Source of the DNA: Mixophyes australis
Lineage: Eukaryota; Chordata; Amphibia; Anura; Limnodynastidae
Direction: 5' to 3'
DNA length: 64,000 nucleotides
Assembly: GCA_036250195.1 (NCBI GenBank)
Contig: JAVHZZ010000003.1
Span: 342,345,875-342,409,874 of the forward strand
The translations under genes and the position numbers were made by a program. Shown piece after piece: positions 49,958 to 61,313 of this stretch (within the stretch, counting starts at the first letter, position 1; each line of letters opens with the position of its first letter). A model generated the notes under the pieces. It was not told the DNA's origin. It made no database searches and worked only from the letters and a program-made list of their open reading frames with translations.

Positions 49958-50215
49958 TGTCCGCTCTCCCATATGTGCGGGAGACTCCCGAATTCTGGGT
50001 AGGTCTCCCGGGAGAGAAGGCAATTTTCCTGCATCCTGCCACTTCCTAGTGAGAGATGGGAAAAAATACCCTACCCATGGAGGATTTGTGATGAATCTCG
50101 TAATTTTGGCCCCACCATCCGCGGCAAAACTACACTTTTGCATCATTGCATCGCGGGGACGGTGCCAAAATTATGCTATTTATAGTACCCTGCCCTCTTC
50201 CACCAGCTCTGAATA
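49958..50215. repeat. Left-end fragment of the CATACTTG element
   Basis: Begins at about 49953 with CATACTTGTCCGCTCTCCC and continues with the CGGGAGACTCCCGAATTCTG block. The right terminus is missing. Confidence 0.6.
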
Positions 50216-51278
50216 CACGTTCTGACAATACACTCGCACATGGCCATGTAATATTATGGCAAAGCTGGATAATTCTTGCTTCTGGTCCAGATTCTTTGCC
50301 AATATTCACGTAAACCTTCAACATTTTCTGTATATAAATTCCAAGATTATGTTGCTCTTCCGTCTCCTTTTCTTTTTCAAAGAATTCATGCATCATTTGC
50401 GTATTGAGCCAAGACAGGATGCTGTCACAGCAACAAAATAATATCTATTGTAATAGTTGGAAGCAGGAATTGTTTACACATTCCCCCCCCCCCCCCCCCC
50501 CCCATAAAATAACAAGCTTAGAACACGTTCTGAAACACTACACATGCAGTTTGATGTGCAAAATAGACATTTACAAGCACAGTGTCCTAATAGGCAGAAT
50601 AGTTAAAACAGAAATCAGATTGGGAGTTTGTTTTCATGGAGCTTAGTACATCTGTGACATGCACTGTCCTAATGCAGATCTTGATTTACACCAAGTTGAT
50701 TCACATTAATTTTGCCCATTTGTCGCAGCTGGTGTCCTCAGTCAGGGAATCCAATTAGTTGTCAGTGTTCCATCATCTCCATCATGTACTTTTGTCTAAT
50801 TAATAATAGATCTGCAGGCCCTCTATTCCAAGCAGGTTTCTTAAAATAAAGGATTAATACAAATTAAAATCTGGGAAAAAAAGTGGAATTAAGTGATACA
50901 TTTTGGTGGCGCACAGATGTTGCCTGCAGGCTATTAATAACAGTTATGAGGACTTTAATAACAAACCCATTATCCAAAACATTATAAAATAAAACATTAA
51001 GAAAAAAAATTAATTGCTACTGCTCAGTTATGTAATACACACATACACATTATCCTAGGGCTTCCTCCTACAGTTACTGTGAGGAGCACTGATAAACAAT
51101 TTATTAAGGAGGGGAATGGGCAGTGTGGCCAAATACAGACGTTATTTGTAGATTTAATATAGTATATGTCTATAGATGCTCCAAATTCTGGAAAAAAACT
51201 TAATTGGAAAACCCAAAGTCCCAGCCCTTCCAACAATAGGGCACATAGCTGTATTTAGGTCCCTTAATCAAACATAGA
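50216..51278. other. Non-coding DNA with a poly-C tract
   Basis: A run of about 19 C lies at 50485-50503. About 50690-50960 is repeat-free and rich in TTAATTA-like sites, a weak conserved-element candidate. Confidence 0.4.
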
Positions 51279-51607
51279 GGTAGATTTACTAACCCTTCTA
51301 AAAAGGAAAAGTGAACGTATTGCTCAAAGCAACCAATTAGATTGTAGCTGTCATTTATCAGGCACATTCTAGAACAGTGATGGCTAACCTGTGACACTGC
51401 AGGTGTTGTGAAACTACAAGCCCCAGCATGCTTTGCCAGTAGATAATTAGCTGATAACTGGCAAAGCATGCTGGGGCTTGTAGTTTCACAACACCTGGAG
51501 TGTCACAGGTTAGCCATCACTGTTCTAGAAAATGATAGCCAGAATCTGATTGGTTGCTATGGGCAACGCTGTCACTTTTCCTTTTTAGAAGGTTCGATAA
51601 ATCTGCC
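51279..51607. mobile_element. MITE family A copy 5 carrying a nested family B MITE
   Basis: The outer family A element has arms with GGTAGATTTACTAA, CCAATTAGATT and AATCTGATTGGTTGCTATGG. It is split by a family B MITE at 51375-51522 (148 bp). The direct repeat TTCTAGAA at 51367-51374 and 51523-51530 marks the inner insertion. Removing the inner element and one duplication restores the family A sequence. Confidence 0.93.
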
Positions 51608-53941
51608 AGTAGTGTGATAATAATGATAAATGGTTACTATTGTTTCCACACACTTTAGTTAAGTCAGTTTATATTTTTGAATAATAAAACATATACATAA
51701 ATCAAGCATTTTATTGCTACACAATGCAATAATCATTGACATTAGAAATAAGCAAAATTATTCGTACAGAATGGGTTTGTAAAAATATTAATGATTTGAC
51801 TAACCAATTAAAGCAGTGAATTAATAAGCAGGTTGGTTATGGTCATCAAGCTGTACTTTGCACCTTTCATTTATGTCCTAATTACATTATTCTATAAAAC
51901 AAACTGACTGTAAAATGACCCATAAATTTAAAATGGCTTGGATACCAAATGTTTCAGGACCATAATACAAAATGATGTTTTTTCATTTACATAGAAATGA
52001 TTTGTCTGCAATACAGTGTTCTTAGATAACTCATAGGAAACTCATAAAAAAACCTGTAAAGTCCTGTATTTCTAAGAACGATTGTGACCTGTAACAAAAG
52101 CTGAAGTAAAAAATGATATATTTTCTGTCACTATAGGAGAGGATCATACATAATGCATCAACACAGGAATATATACAGCATTGTGTAACTATGCAAATTC
52201 CTGCTAAGTACATTGCATGTATTATCAGCAAGTGGAAGAGGTGATAATACGCTATAGGTGTTCCTGTGAAGGGTTCCTGTGAGGGAACGGTGGGTAGGGA
52301 ATTTTTTTAACCCAGAAATGTAGCTTTAAGCTGGCTAAACAAGTATAAATACCATTGGTCTGAATGCTCGTTTACGATCATGTGCTTGGAAATGTATTGG
52401 TGCATGTGTAGTCATGAAAATTCAGATCCAAAATTGATCTCTGGAGTGCTTTCTGCCCTCCTGATCACCTCACCTGTTTATGCATGTATTACCAATATCC
52501 GAAGATTTACCAATGATCCATGGTAATGCTGTATAATGCTGTACATGCTTAAAACTTTTGTTACCTAGAAATATTTGTTTAATCTTACAAACAAAGAATA
52601 TCAAATATCATGTTCCTATAATGATTTTCTATGTGCACAAAGAAAAAAGCACTTACTTATCATTCTTTTGAAAATATCTTCTTACGTAGTACCTTCTATA
52701 CCTGAAAAAAACCAGTTAGGTGAAAATGTATCAATGTCCGGTGATTTGAAAACCAACGCAAGCGCTTTAGGCAAAATGTTAAAAAAAGGCCTCCATCCCT
52801 TTCCTGAATGGGGGTGTTGTACGGTAGCACAATGATGAGTACACTGACAACGTACACCCCAACATAAACACAACGAATGCAAAGTCCCCGACAGTGTTGT
52901 AATTTTGACATCTTTAACAACAGACTTTCTTCAAGAAGTGCGGCCAATCAACATGCCGTCGGTGAAGAATGAAAGTGCGGCGCTGTCACTCGGGCTATGA
53001 AGGAAGTGATTTAAATAGGCGCCGCCTGCACAATGTTTTTTTTTACAAAAAGTGAAATTCTGGGCCACGTCAGATAGTAATCTCTGAATCAATTTGCTAA
53101 GCTGCATTCCAAGGTTTATTTACAGTAAGATGATGCAAGCTAATCAGAATTCATTTGGAGAGAACAATAGCTGCATCTATATGTTAGGAATACGCAGGGA
53201 ACTAATAACCACTTTTAGTTCTTCAGAGTGTTCTTTGCGGAAATGGCTACCAAAATAGAGATGATCTGACAAGAGTTTTTCCTTGTTTTATATTTTTAAC
53301 ATTGTGTGTTTGTCAGTTTAATTTAGTTGATTACTATTAAACATACATCTAATCACTGTCACTGCCATCTGTGCATAAATGTAATGCTTGCCCAATAGAA
53401 TATATCAAAGCTAAAACATTGTTGTTAAGCAAATAAAGTCAATTACAAACAACATGGGGTTGTCTTTTTCTGAATTCCCGCAGGACTACTGTGCAGTGAT
53501 GTCATCACACACTTTTTAATACATTCATATCACTGCTGCAAGTCGTTTAAGGAACTACTTGAGGATCCCCATAGAGCTGCTGAGTATTATTACCAAGTTC
53601 CCTGTTTATTGTTTGAGTGTCGTCATTTTTGGTCTTTTTGTACTTTCCTAGGGACCTTAAAAGTGTAATAATAAAGTCTGGGCTGTGCATTTCACAGTGT
53701 AGCCTGTTTGGAACATTTTGGAGAATTTCTAGTTTTGAATTCCCGCAGGACTGCTGTACAGTGATGTCATCACACAGGGTCCTTCATTAAAAAGTCTCCT
53801 ACAGCTATTAGATAGGCCTTGCTGGTGCCTCCAGGATTGCAAAGAGAGGGAAACAAGAAACCCTGAGCCCATTTAGCATGTTGGAGTCAGAGCATGGACC
53901 TTAAACCCCCTATTCCTAGATGTAAACACTACAGCTGCTAC
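51608..53941. other. Non-coding DNA with a spaced direct repeat
   Basis: GAATTCCCGCAGGACTACTG then TGCAGTGATGTCATCACACA near 53472 recurs near 53743 with two substitutions, about 270 bp apart. This could be a terminal pair of a small element. A GC-richer patch at 52930-53030 is unidentified. No gene. Confidence 0.45.
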
Positions 53942-54563
53942 CTCTATCGCATACTTGCCAACTTTTCCTTGTTGGCTTCAGGGAGATCCTGGGGGAGGTG
54001 GTGGCAGGGTTTGATGAATTGCATCATTTTGACGCTGCCCCTTAAATGATTGTCACAATTTTGGCCAATTACAGCAGGGGGTGGGGCTAAGATGATGGGA
54101 TATTTATGTCATTAAGCCCCACCCCCCACTACTTATTTATTGCGGGGGAGAGAACCAAGAGGTTGCCCTGCTCTCCCAGGAGGTCTCCCAGAAATGCGGG
54201 AGTCTCCCGGACATTCTGGAAGAATAGGCAACTATGCGTTAAAGAAAAGCAGCTAATGAATCTCTAGAGACTGACGTGTCTTTTACATTTCTGTCTCCAT
54301 TACTGAAGTCATGTTGTCTTACCTGTCAGTCTTTGATTACATCTTGGTCTCCATGAAAATGGCCACCTCCATAGGCATCAATACATGGACATAGGACACA
54401 ATTTCTGAACTGTGTCACCATGCCACAGATGGCGAAGCCAACCACGTCTTGTACTGGCTCAGCATCAGGGAGAATGCCAGACTCTTCAGGGAGTGAGGGA
54501 GATCACCCCTATTTCAGGCAGTCTGCCTGACATTCAGGGAGAGTTGGCAAGTATGCTCTATCG
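53942..54563 (+). mobile_element. hAT-type non-autonomous element, 606 bp, with perfect 8-bp TSD
   Basis: The element spans 53950-54555 with CATACTTGCCAACT and AGTTGGCAAGTATG termini. CTCTATCG flanks it at 53942-53949 and 54556-54563. It is collinear with the reverse complement of the 2977-3520 element, sharing the TCTCTAGAGACTGA interior and the GGCCACCTCCATAGGCATCA segment. No coding capacity. Confidence 0.93.
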
Positions 54564-54696
54564 CTATTCCACCATTGCCAGTTGTTGTTTGTATGTGTCA
54601 CCAGCCTCAAACATCCCAAATTCTACTGAACTGCATCTGGTCTCTTTCCTCCACCTTTTCCTAAAATAGGAGTTCTGGCATCAGTGCTTCTGCACA
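54564..54696. other. Spacer between two hAT-type elements
   Basis: Unique sequence of 133 bp. Nothing recognised. Confidence 0.5.
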
Positions 54697-54863
54697 GTAT
54701 CTGTTAGGGATGAGCGCACTCGGATTTATGAAATCCGAGCCCACCCGAACGTTGCGGATCCGAGTCGGATCCGAGACAGATCCGGGTATTGGCGCCAAAT
54801 TCAAAAGTGAAACTGAGGCTCTGACTCATAATCCCGTTGTCGGATCTCGCGATACTCGGATCC

Positions 54864-54870
54864 TATAAAT
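54864..54870 (+). promoter_or_regulatory. TATA-like box of the hAT element
   Basis: TATAAAT lies about 160 bp inside the left terminus, followed by a GC-rich CGCCGCCATCTTC segment. It is upstream of the only ORF in the right orientation. Its function is inferred. Confidence 0.35.
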
Positions 54871-54940
54871 TCCCCGCTAGTCGCCGCCATCTTCACTCGG
54901 GCATTGATCAGGGTAGAGGGAGGGTGTGTTAGGTGGTCCT

Positions 54941-55564
54941 CTGTGCTGTTTAGTTCTGTGCTGTTTAGTTCTGTGCTGTTTAGTTCTGTGCTGTTTAGTG
55001 CTGTGCTGTGCTGTGCTGTGCTGTGCTGTGCTGTGCTGTGCTGTGTTCTGCAGTATCAGTCCAGTGGTGCTGTGTGCTGTGCTCTGTCCTTCTGAGGTCA
55101 GTGGTGCTGCTGGGTCCTGTGCTGTGTCCTGTTCAGTCCAGTGGTGCTGTGTCCTGTGCTCTGTGCTTCTAAGGGCATAGTTATTTCCCCAATATTCCCC
55201 TGTGTTTAAAAAAATAAAAAAAAGTTTTTTTAAAAAATACCAAAAACTACTTTAATATTTTTTAATTACCACAAAATTTGCACAACCAATCCTGCAGTAT
55301 AAGCCCATTGGTACTGCAATATTACCAAGTTCACACATTCAGCAGTAAAAGTCCAGTGGTACTGCAATATTACAAAGTTTACACATTCTGCAGTATCAGT
55401 CCAGTGGTGCTGTGTCCTGTGCTCTGTCCTGCTGAGTTCCGTAGTGCTGCTGGGTCCTGTGCCGTGTCCTGTTCAGTCCAGTGGTGCTGTGTCCTGTGCT
55501 CTGTGCTTCTAAGGGCATAGTTATTTCCCCATTATTCCCAAGTTTTTAAAAAATAAAAAAAAAG

Positions 55565-55599
<35 letters not shown>

Positions 55600-56277
55600 A
55601 TATAATAATTATAACCAAATTTGCAAAACCAATCCAGCATTATAAGTCCATTGGTACTGCAATATTACCAAGTTCACACATTCTGCAGTATCAGTCCAGT
55701 GGTGCTGTGTCCTGTGCTCTGTCCTGCTGAGTTCCGTAGTGCTGCTGGGTCCTGTGCCGTGTCCTGTTCAGTCCAGTGGTACTGTGTCCTGTGCTCTGTG
55801 CTTCTAAGGGCATAGTTATTTCCCCACTATTCCCAAGTTTTTTAAAAATAAAAAAAAAGTAAAAAAAAATAAAAAATTTAAAAAAAAATAAAAATATAAT
55901 AATTATAACCAAATTTGCAAAACCAATCCAGCAGTATAAGTCCATTGGTACTGCAATATAACCAAGTTCACACATTCTGCAGTATCAGTCCAGTGGTGCT
56001 GTGTCCTGTGCTCTGTCCTGCTGAGTTCCGTAGTGCTGCTGGGTCCTGTGCCGTGTCCTGTTCAGTCCAGTGGTGCTGTGTCCTGTGCTCTGTGCTTCTA
56101 AGGGCATAGTTATTTCCCCACTATTCCCAAGTTTTTTAAAAATAAGAAAAAAGTAAAAAAAAATAAAAAATTTAAAAAAAAAAAATATAATAATTATAAC
56201 CAAATTTGCAAAACCAATCCAGCAGTATAAGTCCATTGGTACTGCAATATTACCAAGTTCACACATTCTGCAGTATC
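54941..56277. repeat. 5' tandem repeats of the hAT element
   Basis: First come about four 15-bp CTGTGCTGTTTAGTT units (54941-55000), then GCTGT pentamers to about 55044. Then come about four units of roughly 294 bp; AATTTGCA starts at 55275, 55618, 55912 and 56203. Each contains GTCCAGTGGTGCTGTGTCCT and an A-rich tail. The array stops just before the ORF and would form a long 5' untranslated region. Confidence 0.9.
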
Positions 56278-56291
56278 TTGTGCTACATATA

Positions 56292-58229
56292 ATGGAGACC
56301 AAAAATTTGGAGGATAAAGTAGGGAAAGATCAAGACCCACTTCCTCCTAATGCTGAAGCTGCTGCCACTAGTCATGACATAGACGATGAAATGCCATCAA
56401 CGTCGTCTTCCAAGCCCGATGCCCAATCTCGTAGTACCGGGCATGTAAAATCCAAAAAGCCCAAGTTAAGAAAAAGTAGCAAAAAGAGAAACTTTAAATC
56501 ATCTGAGGAGAAACGTAAAGTTGCCAATATGCCATTTACGACACGGAGTGGCAAGGAACGGCTTAGGCCCTGGCCCGTGTTCATGACTAGTGGTTCAGCT
56601 TCACCCACGGATCTTAGCCCTCCTCCTCCTCCCCCCCCCTACAAAAAATTGAAGAGAGTTATGCTGTCAGCAACAAAACAGCAAACAACTCTGCCTTCTA
56701 AAGAGAAATTATCACAAATCCCCAAGGCGAGTCCAAGGGTGTTGGTGGTTGTCAAGCCTGACCTTCCCATCACTGTACGGGAAGAGGTGGCTCGGGAGGA
56801 GGCTATTGATGATGTAGCTGGCGCTGTGGAGGAACTTGATGATGAGGATGGTGATGTGGTTATTGTAAATGAGGCACCAGGGGGGGAAACAGCTGATGTC
56901 CATGGGATGAAAAAGCCCATCGTCATGCCTGGTCAGAAGACCAAAAAATGCACCTCTTCGGTCTGGAGTTATTTTTATCCAAATCCAGACAACCAATGTA
57001 TGGCAATATGTAGCTTATGTAAAGCTCAAATAAGCAGGGGTAAGGATCTTGCCCACCTAGGAACATCCTCCCTTATACGTCACCTGAATAACCTTCATAG
57101 TTCAGTGGTTAGTTCAGGAACTGGGGCTAGGACCCTCATCGGTACAGGGACACCTAAATCCCGTGGTCCAGTTGGATACACACCAGCAACACCCTCCTCG
57201 TCAACTTCCTCCACAATCTCCATCAGATTCAGTCCTGCAGCCCAAGTCAGCAGCCAGACTGAGTCCTCCTCAATACGGGATTCATCCGAGGAATCCTGCA
57301 GCGGTACGCCTACTACTGCCACTGCTGCTGTTGCTGCTGTTAGTCGGTCATCTTCCCAGAGGGGAAGTCGTAAGACCGCTAAGTCTTTCACCAAACAATT
57401 GACCGTCCAACAGTCGTTTGCCATGACCACCAAATACGATAGTAGTCACCCTATTGCAAAGCGTACGCTTTGCCAGGATCCGAGGGTGGTCACTCTTTTA
57501 AAGTCAGAGGAATACATTCTGGCCACCGTGCTCGATCCTCGGTTTAAAGCGTATGTTGTGTCTCTGTTTCCGGCGGACACAAGTCTACAGCGGTGCAAAG
57601 ACCTGCTGGTCAGGAGATTGTCCTCTGAAGAGGACCGTGACATGCCAACAGCTCCACCCTCATTTTCTTCCACATCTATGGCTGCGAGGAAAAAGCTCAG
57701 TTTTCCCAAAAGAGGCACTGGCGGGGATGCTGATAACATCTGGTCCGGACTGAAGGACCTGCCAACCATTGCAGACATGTCTACTGTCGCTGCATTGGAT
57801 GCTGTCACAATAGAAAAAATTGTGGATGATTACTTTGCTGACACCATCCAAGTAGACATGTCAGACAGTCCATATTGTTACTGGCAGGAAAAAAAGGCAG
57901 TTTGGAAGCCCCTGTACAAACTGGCTCTATTTTACCTGAGTTGTCCCCCCTCCAGTGTGTACTCGGAAAGAGTTTTTAGTGCAGCGGGGAACCTGGTCAG
58001 TGAGCGGCGAAGGAGGTTGCTTCCTCACAACGTTGAAAAAATGATGTTTATAAAAATGAATAATCAATTCCTCAATGAAGTACAGCACTGCCCTCCAGAT
58101 ACTACAGAGGGACCTGTGGTTGTGGAGTCCAGCGGGGACGAATTGATAATGTGTGATGAGGAGGAAGTACACACTGTAGGGGGAGAGGAATCAGAGGTTG
58201 AGGATGAGGACGACATCTTGCCTCAGTAG
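56292..58229 (+). CDS. hAT-derived protein: BED zinc finger plus dimerisation domain, catalytic core missing
   Basis: A 645-residue single-exon ORF. The ATG at 56292 has A at -3 and G at +4; the frame is open slightly upstream, but only from a GTG. Residues 53-76 are a Lys/Arg-rich, NLS-like stretch. Residues about 222-275 form a BED zinc finger: VWSYF, C240-X2-C243, H264-X4-H269. Then comes a Ser/Thr/Ala-rich linker. The block FAMTTKYDSSHP starts at 376, and LDPRFK follows at only 414. In full-length hAT transposases these two are separated by most of the RNase-H-like DDE core and its helical insertion, so the catalytic region appears deleted in frame. Residues about 528-595 are the hAT C-terminal dimerisation domain (SSVYSERVFSAAG at 554-566, then LVSERRRRLLP). 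The end is acidic. Predicted to bind DNA and multimerise but not to cut. Confidence 0.93.
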   Translation: METKNLEDKVGKDQDPLPPNAEAAATSHDIDDEMPSTSSSKPDAQSRSTGHVKSKKPKLRKSSKKRNFKSSEEKRKVANMPFTTRSGKERLRPWPVFMTSGSASPTDLSPPPPPPPYKKLKRVMLSATKQQTTLPSKEKLSQIPKASPRVLVVVKPDLPITVREEVAREEAIDDVAGAVEELDDEDGDVVIVNEAPGGETADVHGMKKPIVMPGQKTKKCTSSVWSYFYPNPDNQCMAICSLCKAQISRGKDLAHLGTSSLIRHLNNLHSSVVSSGTGARTLIGTGTPKSRGPVGYTPATPSSSTSSTISIRFSPAAQVSSQTESSSIRDSSEESCSGTPTTATAAVAAVSRSSSQRGSRKTAKSFTKQLTVQQSFAMTTKYDSSHPIAKRTLCQDPRVVTLLKSEEYILATVLDPRFKAYVVSLFPADTSLQRCKDLLVRRLSSEEDRDMPTAPPSFSSTSMAARKKLSFPKRGTGGDADNIWSGLKDLPTIADMSTVAALDAVTIEKIVDDYFADTIQVDMSDSPYCYWQEKKAVWKPLYKLALFYLSCPPSSVYSERVFSAAGNLVSERRRRLLPHNVEKMMFIKMNNQFLNEVQHCPPDTTEGPVVVESSGDELIMCDEEEVHTVGGEESEVEDEDDILPQ

Positions 58230-58755
58230 AGCCTGTTTAGTCTGTACAGGGAGAGATGAATAGCTTTTTTGGTGTGGGGGCCCAAACAAACCAATCATTT
58301 CAGCCAAAGTTGTTTGGTAGGCCCTGTCGCTGAAATGATTGGTTTGTTAAAGTGTGCATGTCCTATTTCAACAACATAAGGGTGGGTGTGAGGGCCCAAG
58401 GACAATTCCATCTTGGAACTTTTTTTTTTGCATTATATGACCAAGCAACAGTCGTTTGCCATGTTCAAAAAGTAAAACCAAATGTAAAAAAATTCAAGAA
58501 ATTAAACCAAAAGTAAAATGCCGTGTCATAATTTAAAACAAGAGGTATTGACGTGCTCTAAAACTACTGTATTGTTGTTTATATTTTATAAACACTACAC
58601 TTGAAAGCTTGAGTCTTGCAATAGAAAAGTAACTGTCCATTGCACGAATATTTGCAACAGGGACAATTTTAGGGTTAAGAAAGTCAACTAATAATAACAC
58701 TTCGACGCTGTGTGTCTTTATAAACACTACACTTGGAAGTTGGAGGAGGTATTGT
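58230..58755. other. 3' non-coding part of the hAT element
   Basis: AT-rich, starting directly after the stop codon. It contains a short inverted pair around AACAAACCAATCATTTCAGC (58284) and GCTGAAATGATTGGTTTGTT (58330). Confidence 0.6.
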
Positions 58756-59893
58756 GGCCCCGGCACCAAATTTACTACCGGGGCCACTCCACTGTGCAGT
58801 CCATATTTAGGTGTATCAGATATTAAACAACGGTGACAGTTGATGCCCAATTTTTTAATTATATTGTGGCCTCGGTACCAAATTGTGTACCGGGGCCACC
58901 ACACTACGCAGTCAAGATACTTGTTTGGTGGAATTCAGACCAGTTGAGGGTTTTATTATTAAATTGTGTGGACCACTCTATCTATACCACACTACAACTC
59001 TATACCACTCTATTTCCTACTTTAATTCTATTTCATACTTTAATTCTATTTCCTACTTTAATTCTATTACTAATTAATTACCATAAAGAGGAACAAAATA
59101 AACCAGATTTACCAAAAGTATAATATGACTTAGACTTACAAACACTACACTTTAAAGATCGTGCCTTTAAATGAAAAAGTCAGTCTTCATTGCACAACTA
59201 TGTGCAACAGGGACATTTTTTTGGGTTTACAAAGTCAAACAATAACACTTCGACCCTGTCTGTCTGGGGTCTCTCAATGACGAATTGTCTGTACCATGTT
59301 TGGAGGAGGTATTGTGGCCCCGGTACCAAATTGTGTACCGGGGCCACCACACTACGCAGTCAAGATACTTGTTTGGTGGAATTCAGACCAGTTGAGGGTT
59401 TTTTTATTATATTGTGTGGACCACTCTATCTATACCACACTACAACTCTATACCACTCTATTTCCTACTTTAATTCTATTTCATACTTTAATTCTATTTC
59501 CTACTTTAATTCTATTACTAATTAATTACCATAAAGAGGAACAAAATAAACCAATTTTACCAAAAGTATAATATGACTTAGACTTACAAACACTACACTT
59601 TAAAGATCGTGCCTTTAAATGAAAAAGTCAGTCTTCATTGCACAACTATGTGCAACAGGGACAGTTTTTTGGGTTTACAAAGTCAAACAATAACACTTCG
59701 ACCCTGTCTGTCTGGGGTCTCTCAATGACGAATTGTCTGTACCATGTTTGGAGGAGGTATTGTGGCCCCGGTATCAAATTGGGTACCGGGGCCACCCCAC
59801 TATGCAGTCCAGATACTTGTTTGGTGGAATTCAGACACGTGGAGGGTTTTTTAATTATATTGTGGCCTCGGTACCAAATTGTGTACCGGGGCC
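58756..59893. repeat. 448-bp direct repeats with GGCCCCGGTAC palindromes
   Basis: A 30-bp hairpin of the form GGCCCCGGTAC, 8-nt loop, GTACCGGGGCC occurs at 58756, 58868, 59316, 59764 and 59864, with some mismatches. Copies at 58868, 59316 and 59764 are exactly 448 bp apart and the sequence between them is nearly identical. Each unit also contains a TTTCCTACTTTAATTCTATT tandem and an AATAAA (first at 59097), a possible polyadenylation signal. Confidence 0.9.
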
Positions 59894-60112
59894 ACCACAC
59901 TACGCAGTCAAGATAGATAGATGCATATTGCGTATCATAGATAAAGTACATTCAGTGGTGTGGGGCAAATTGAAAAATATTCAAAATGCACTGACATTAT
60001 CAAAAACAAGAGGTTGTCACACGCTAAAACTCCAACATGTATATGATGGAGAGGATGGAGGAGCAGCCGTATGTGTAGTGTAATGCAGATCTGTTGAAGG
60101 TTTTTTATATAT

Positions 60113-61313
60113 TTTATTGTGGTGCCCAGTGCCCACTCCTCTACGCAGTCCAGGTACAATTATTGGTGCGAATCATAAAAGTTCAGGGTTTTTAAGATAT
60201 TGTGGTGACCCACTCCTCTACGCAGTCCAGGTACAATTATTGGTGCGAATCATAAAAGTTCAGGGTTTTTAATATATTGTGGTGACCCACTCCTCTACGC
60301 AGTCCAGGTACAATTATTGGTGCGAATCATAAAAGTTCAGGGTTTTTAAGATATTGTGGTGACCCACTCCTCTACGCAGTCCAGGTACAATTATTGGTGC
60401 GAATCATAAAAGTTCAGGGTTTTTAAGATATTGTGGTGACCCACTCCTCTACGCAGTCCAGGTACAATTATTGGTGCGAATCATAAAAGTTCAGGGTTTT
60501 TAATATATTGTGGTGACCCACTCCTCTACGCAGTCCAGGTACATTTATTGGTGCGATTCATAAAAGTTCAGGGTTTTTAATATATATTGTGGTGACCCAC
60601 TCCTCTACGCAGTCCAGGTACATTTATTGGTGCGATTCATAAAAGTTCAGGGTTTTTAATATATATTGTGGTGACCCACTCCTCTACGCAGTCCAGGTAC
60701 AATTATTGGTGCGAATCATAAAAGTTCAGGGTTTTTAATATATTGTGGTGACCCACTCCTCTACGCAGTCCAGGTACAATTATTGGTGCGAATCATAAAA
60801 GTTCAGGGTTTTTAAGATATTGTGGTGACCCACTCCTCTACGCAGTCCAGGTACAATTATTGGTGCGAATCATAAAAGTTCAGGGTTTTTAATATATTGT
60901 GGTGACCCACTCCTCTACGCAGTCCAGGTACAATTATTGGTGCGAATCATAAAAGTTCAGGGTTTTTAAGATATTGTGGTGACCCACTCCTCTACGCAGT
61001 CCAGGTACAATTATTGGTGCGAATCATAAAAGTTCAGGGTTTTTAATATATTGTGGTGACCCACTCCTCTACGCAGTCCAGGTACATTTATTGGTGCGAT
61101 TCATAAAAGTTCAGGGTTTTTAATATATATTGTGGTGACCCACTCCTCTACGCAGTCCAGGTACATTTATTGGTGCGATTCATAAAAGTTCAGGGTTTTT
61201 AATATATATTGTGGTGACCCACTCCTCTACGCAGTCCAGGTACAATTATTGGTGCGAATCATAAAAGTTCAGGGTTTTTAATATATTGTGGTGACCCACT
61301 CCTCTACGCAGTC
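60113..61313. repeat. 77-bp minisatellite, about 16 copies, inside the hAT element
   Basis: The unit is ATTGTGGTGACCCACTCCTC through ACGCAGTCCAGGTACA and TCATAAAAGTTCAGGG. Two variants alternate: A (CAATTATTGGTGCGAATC) and B (CATTTATTGGTGCGATTC), ordered A5-B2-A5-B2-A1. This gives a higher-order period of seven units (about 546 bp). Copies are nearly identical within each type. Confidence 0.93.

Noticed and set aside
54904..56109. Cys/Leu/Val-rich plus frames upstream of the hAT ORF
   Set aside because: They repeat with the 5-bp, 15-bp and roughly 294-bp tandem units and are by-products of them.
57095..57808. Minus-strand ORFs of 112-120 residues inside the hAT ORF
   Set aside because: Antisense shadows of the recognised BED/hAT protein.
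58833..60083. ORFs of 90-116 residues after the hAT ORF
   Set aside because: They recur identically in each 448-bp repeat and show no domain.
60113..61313. CRISPR-like array
   Set aside because: Units are contiguous 77-bp tandem copies without unique spacers, in a vertebrate transposon.
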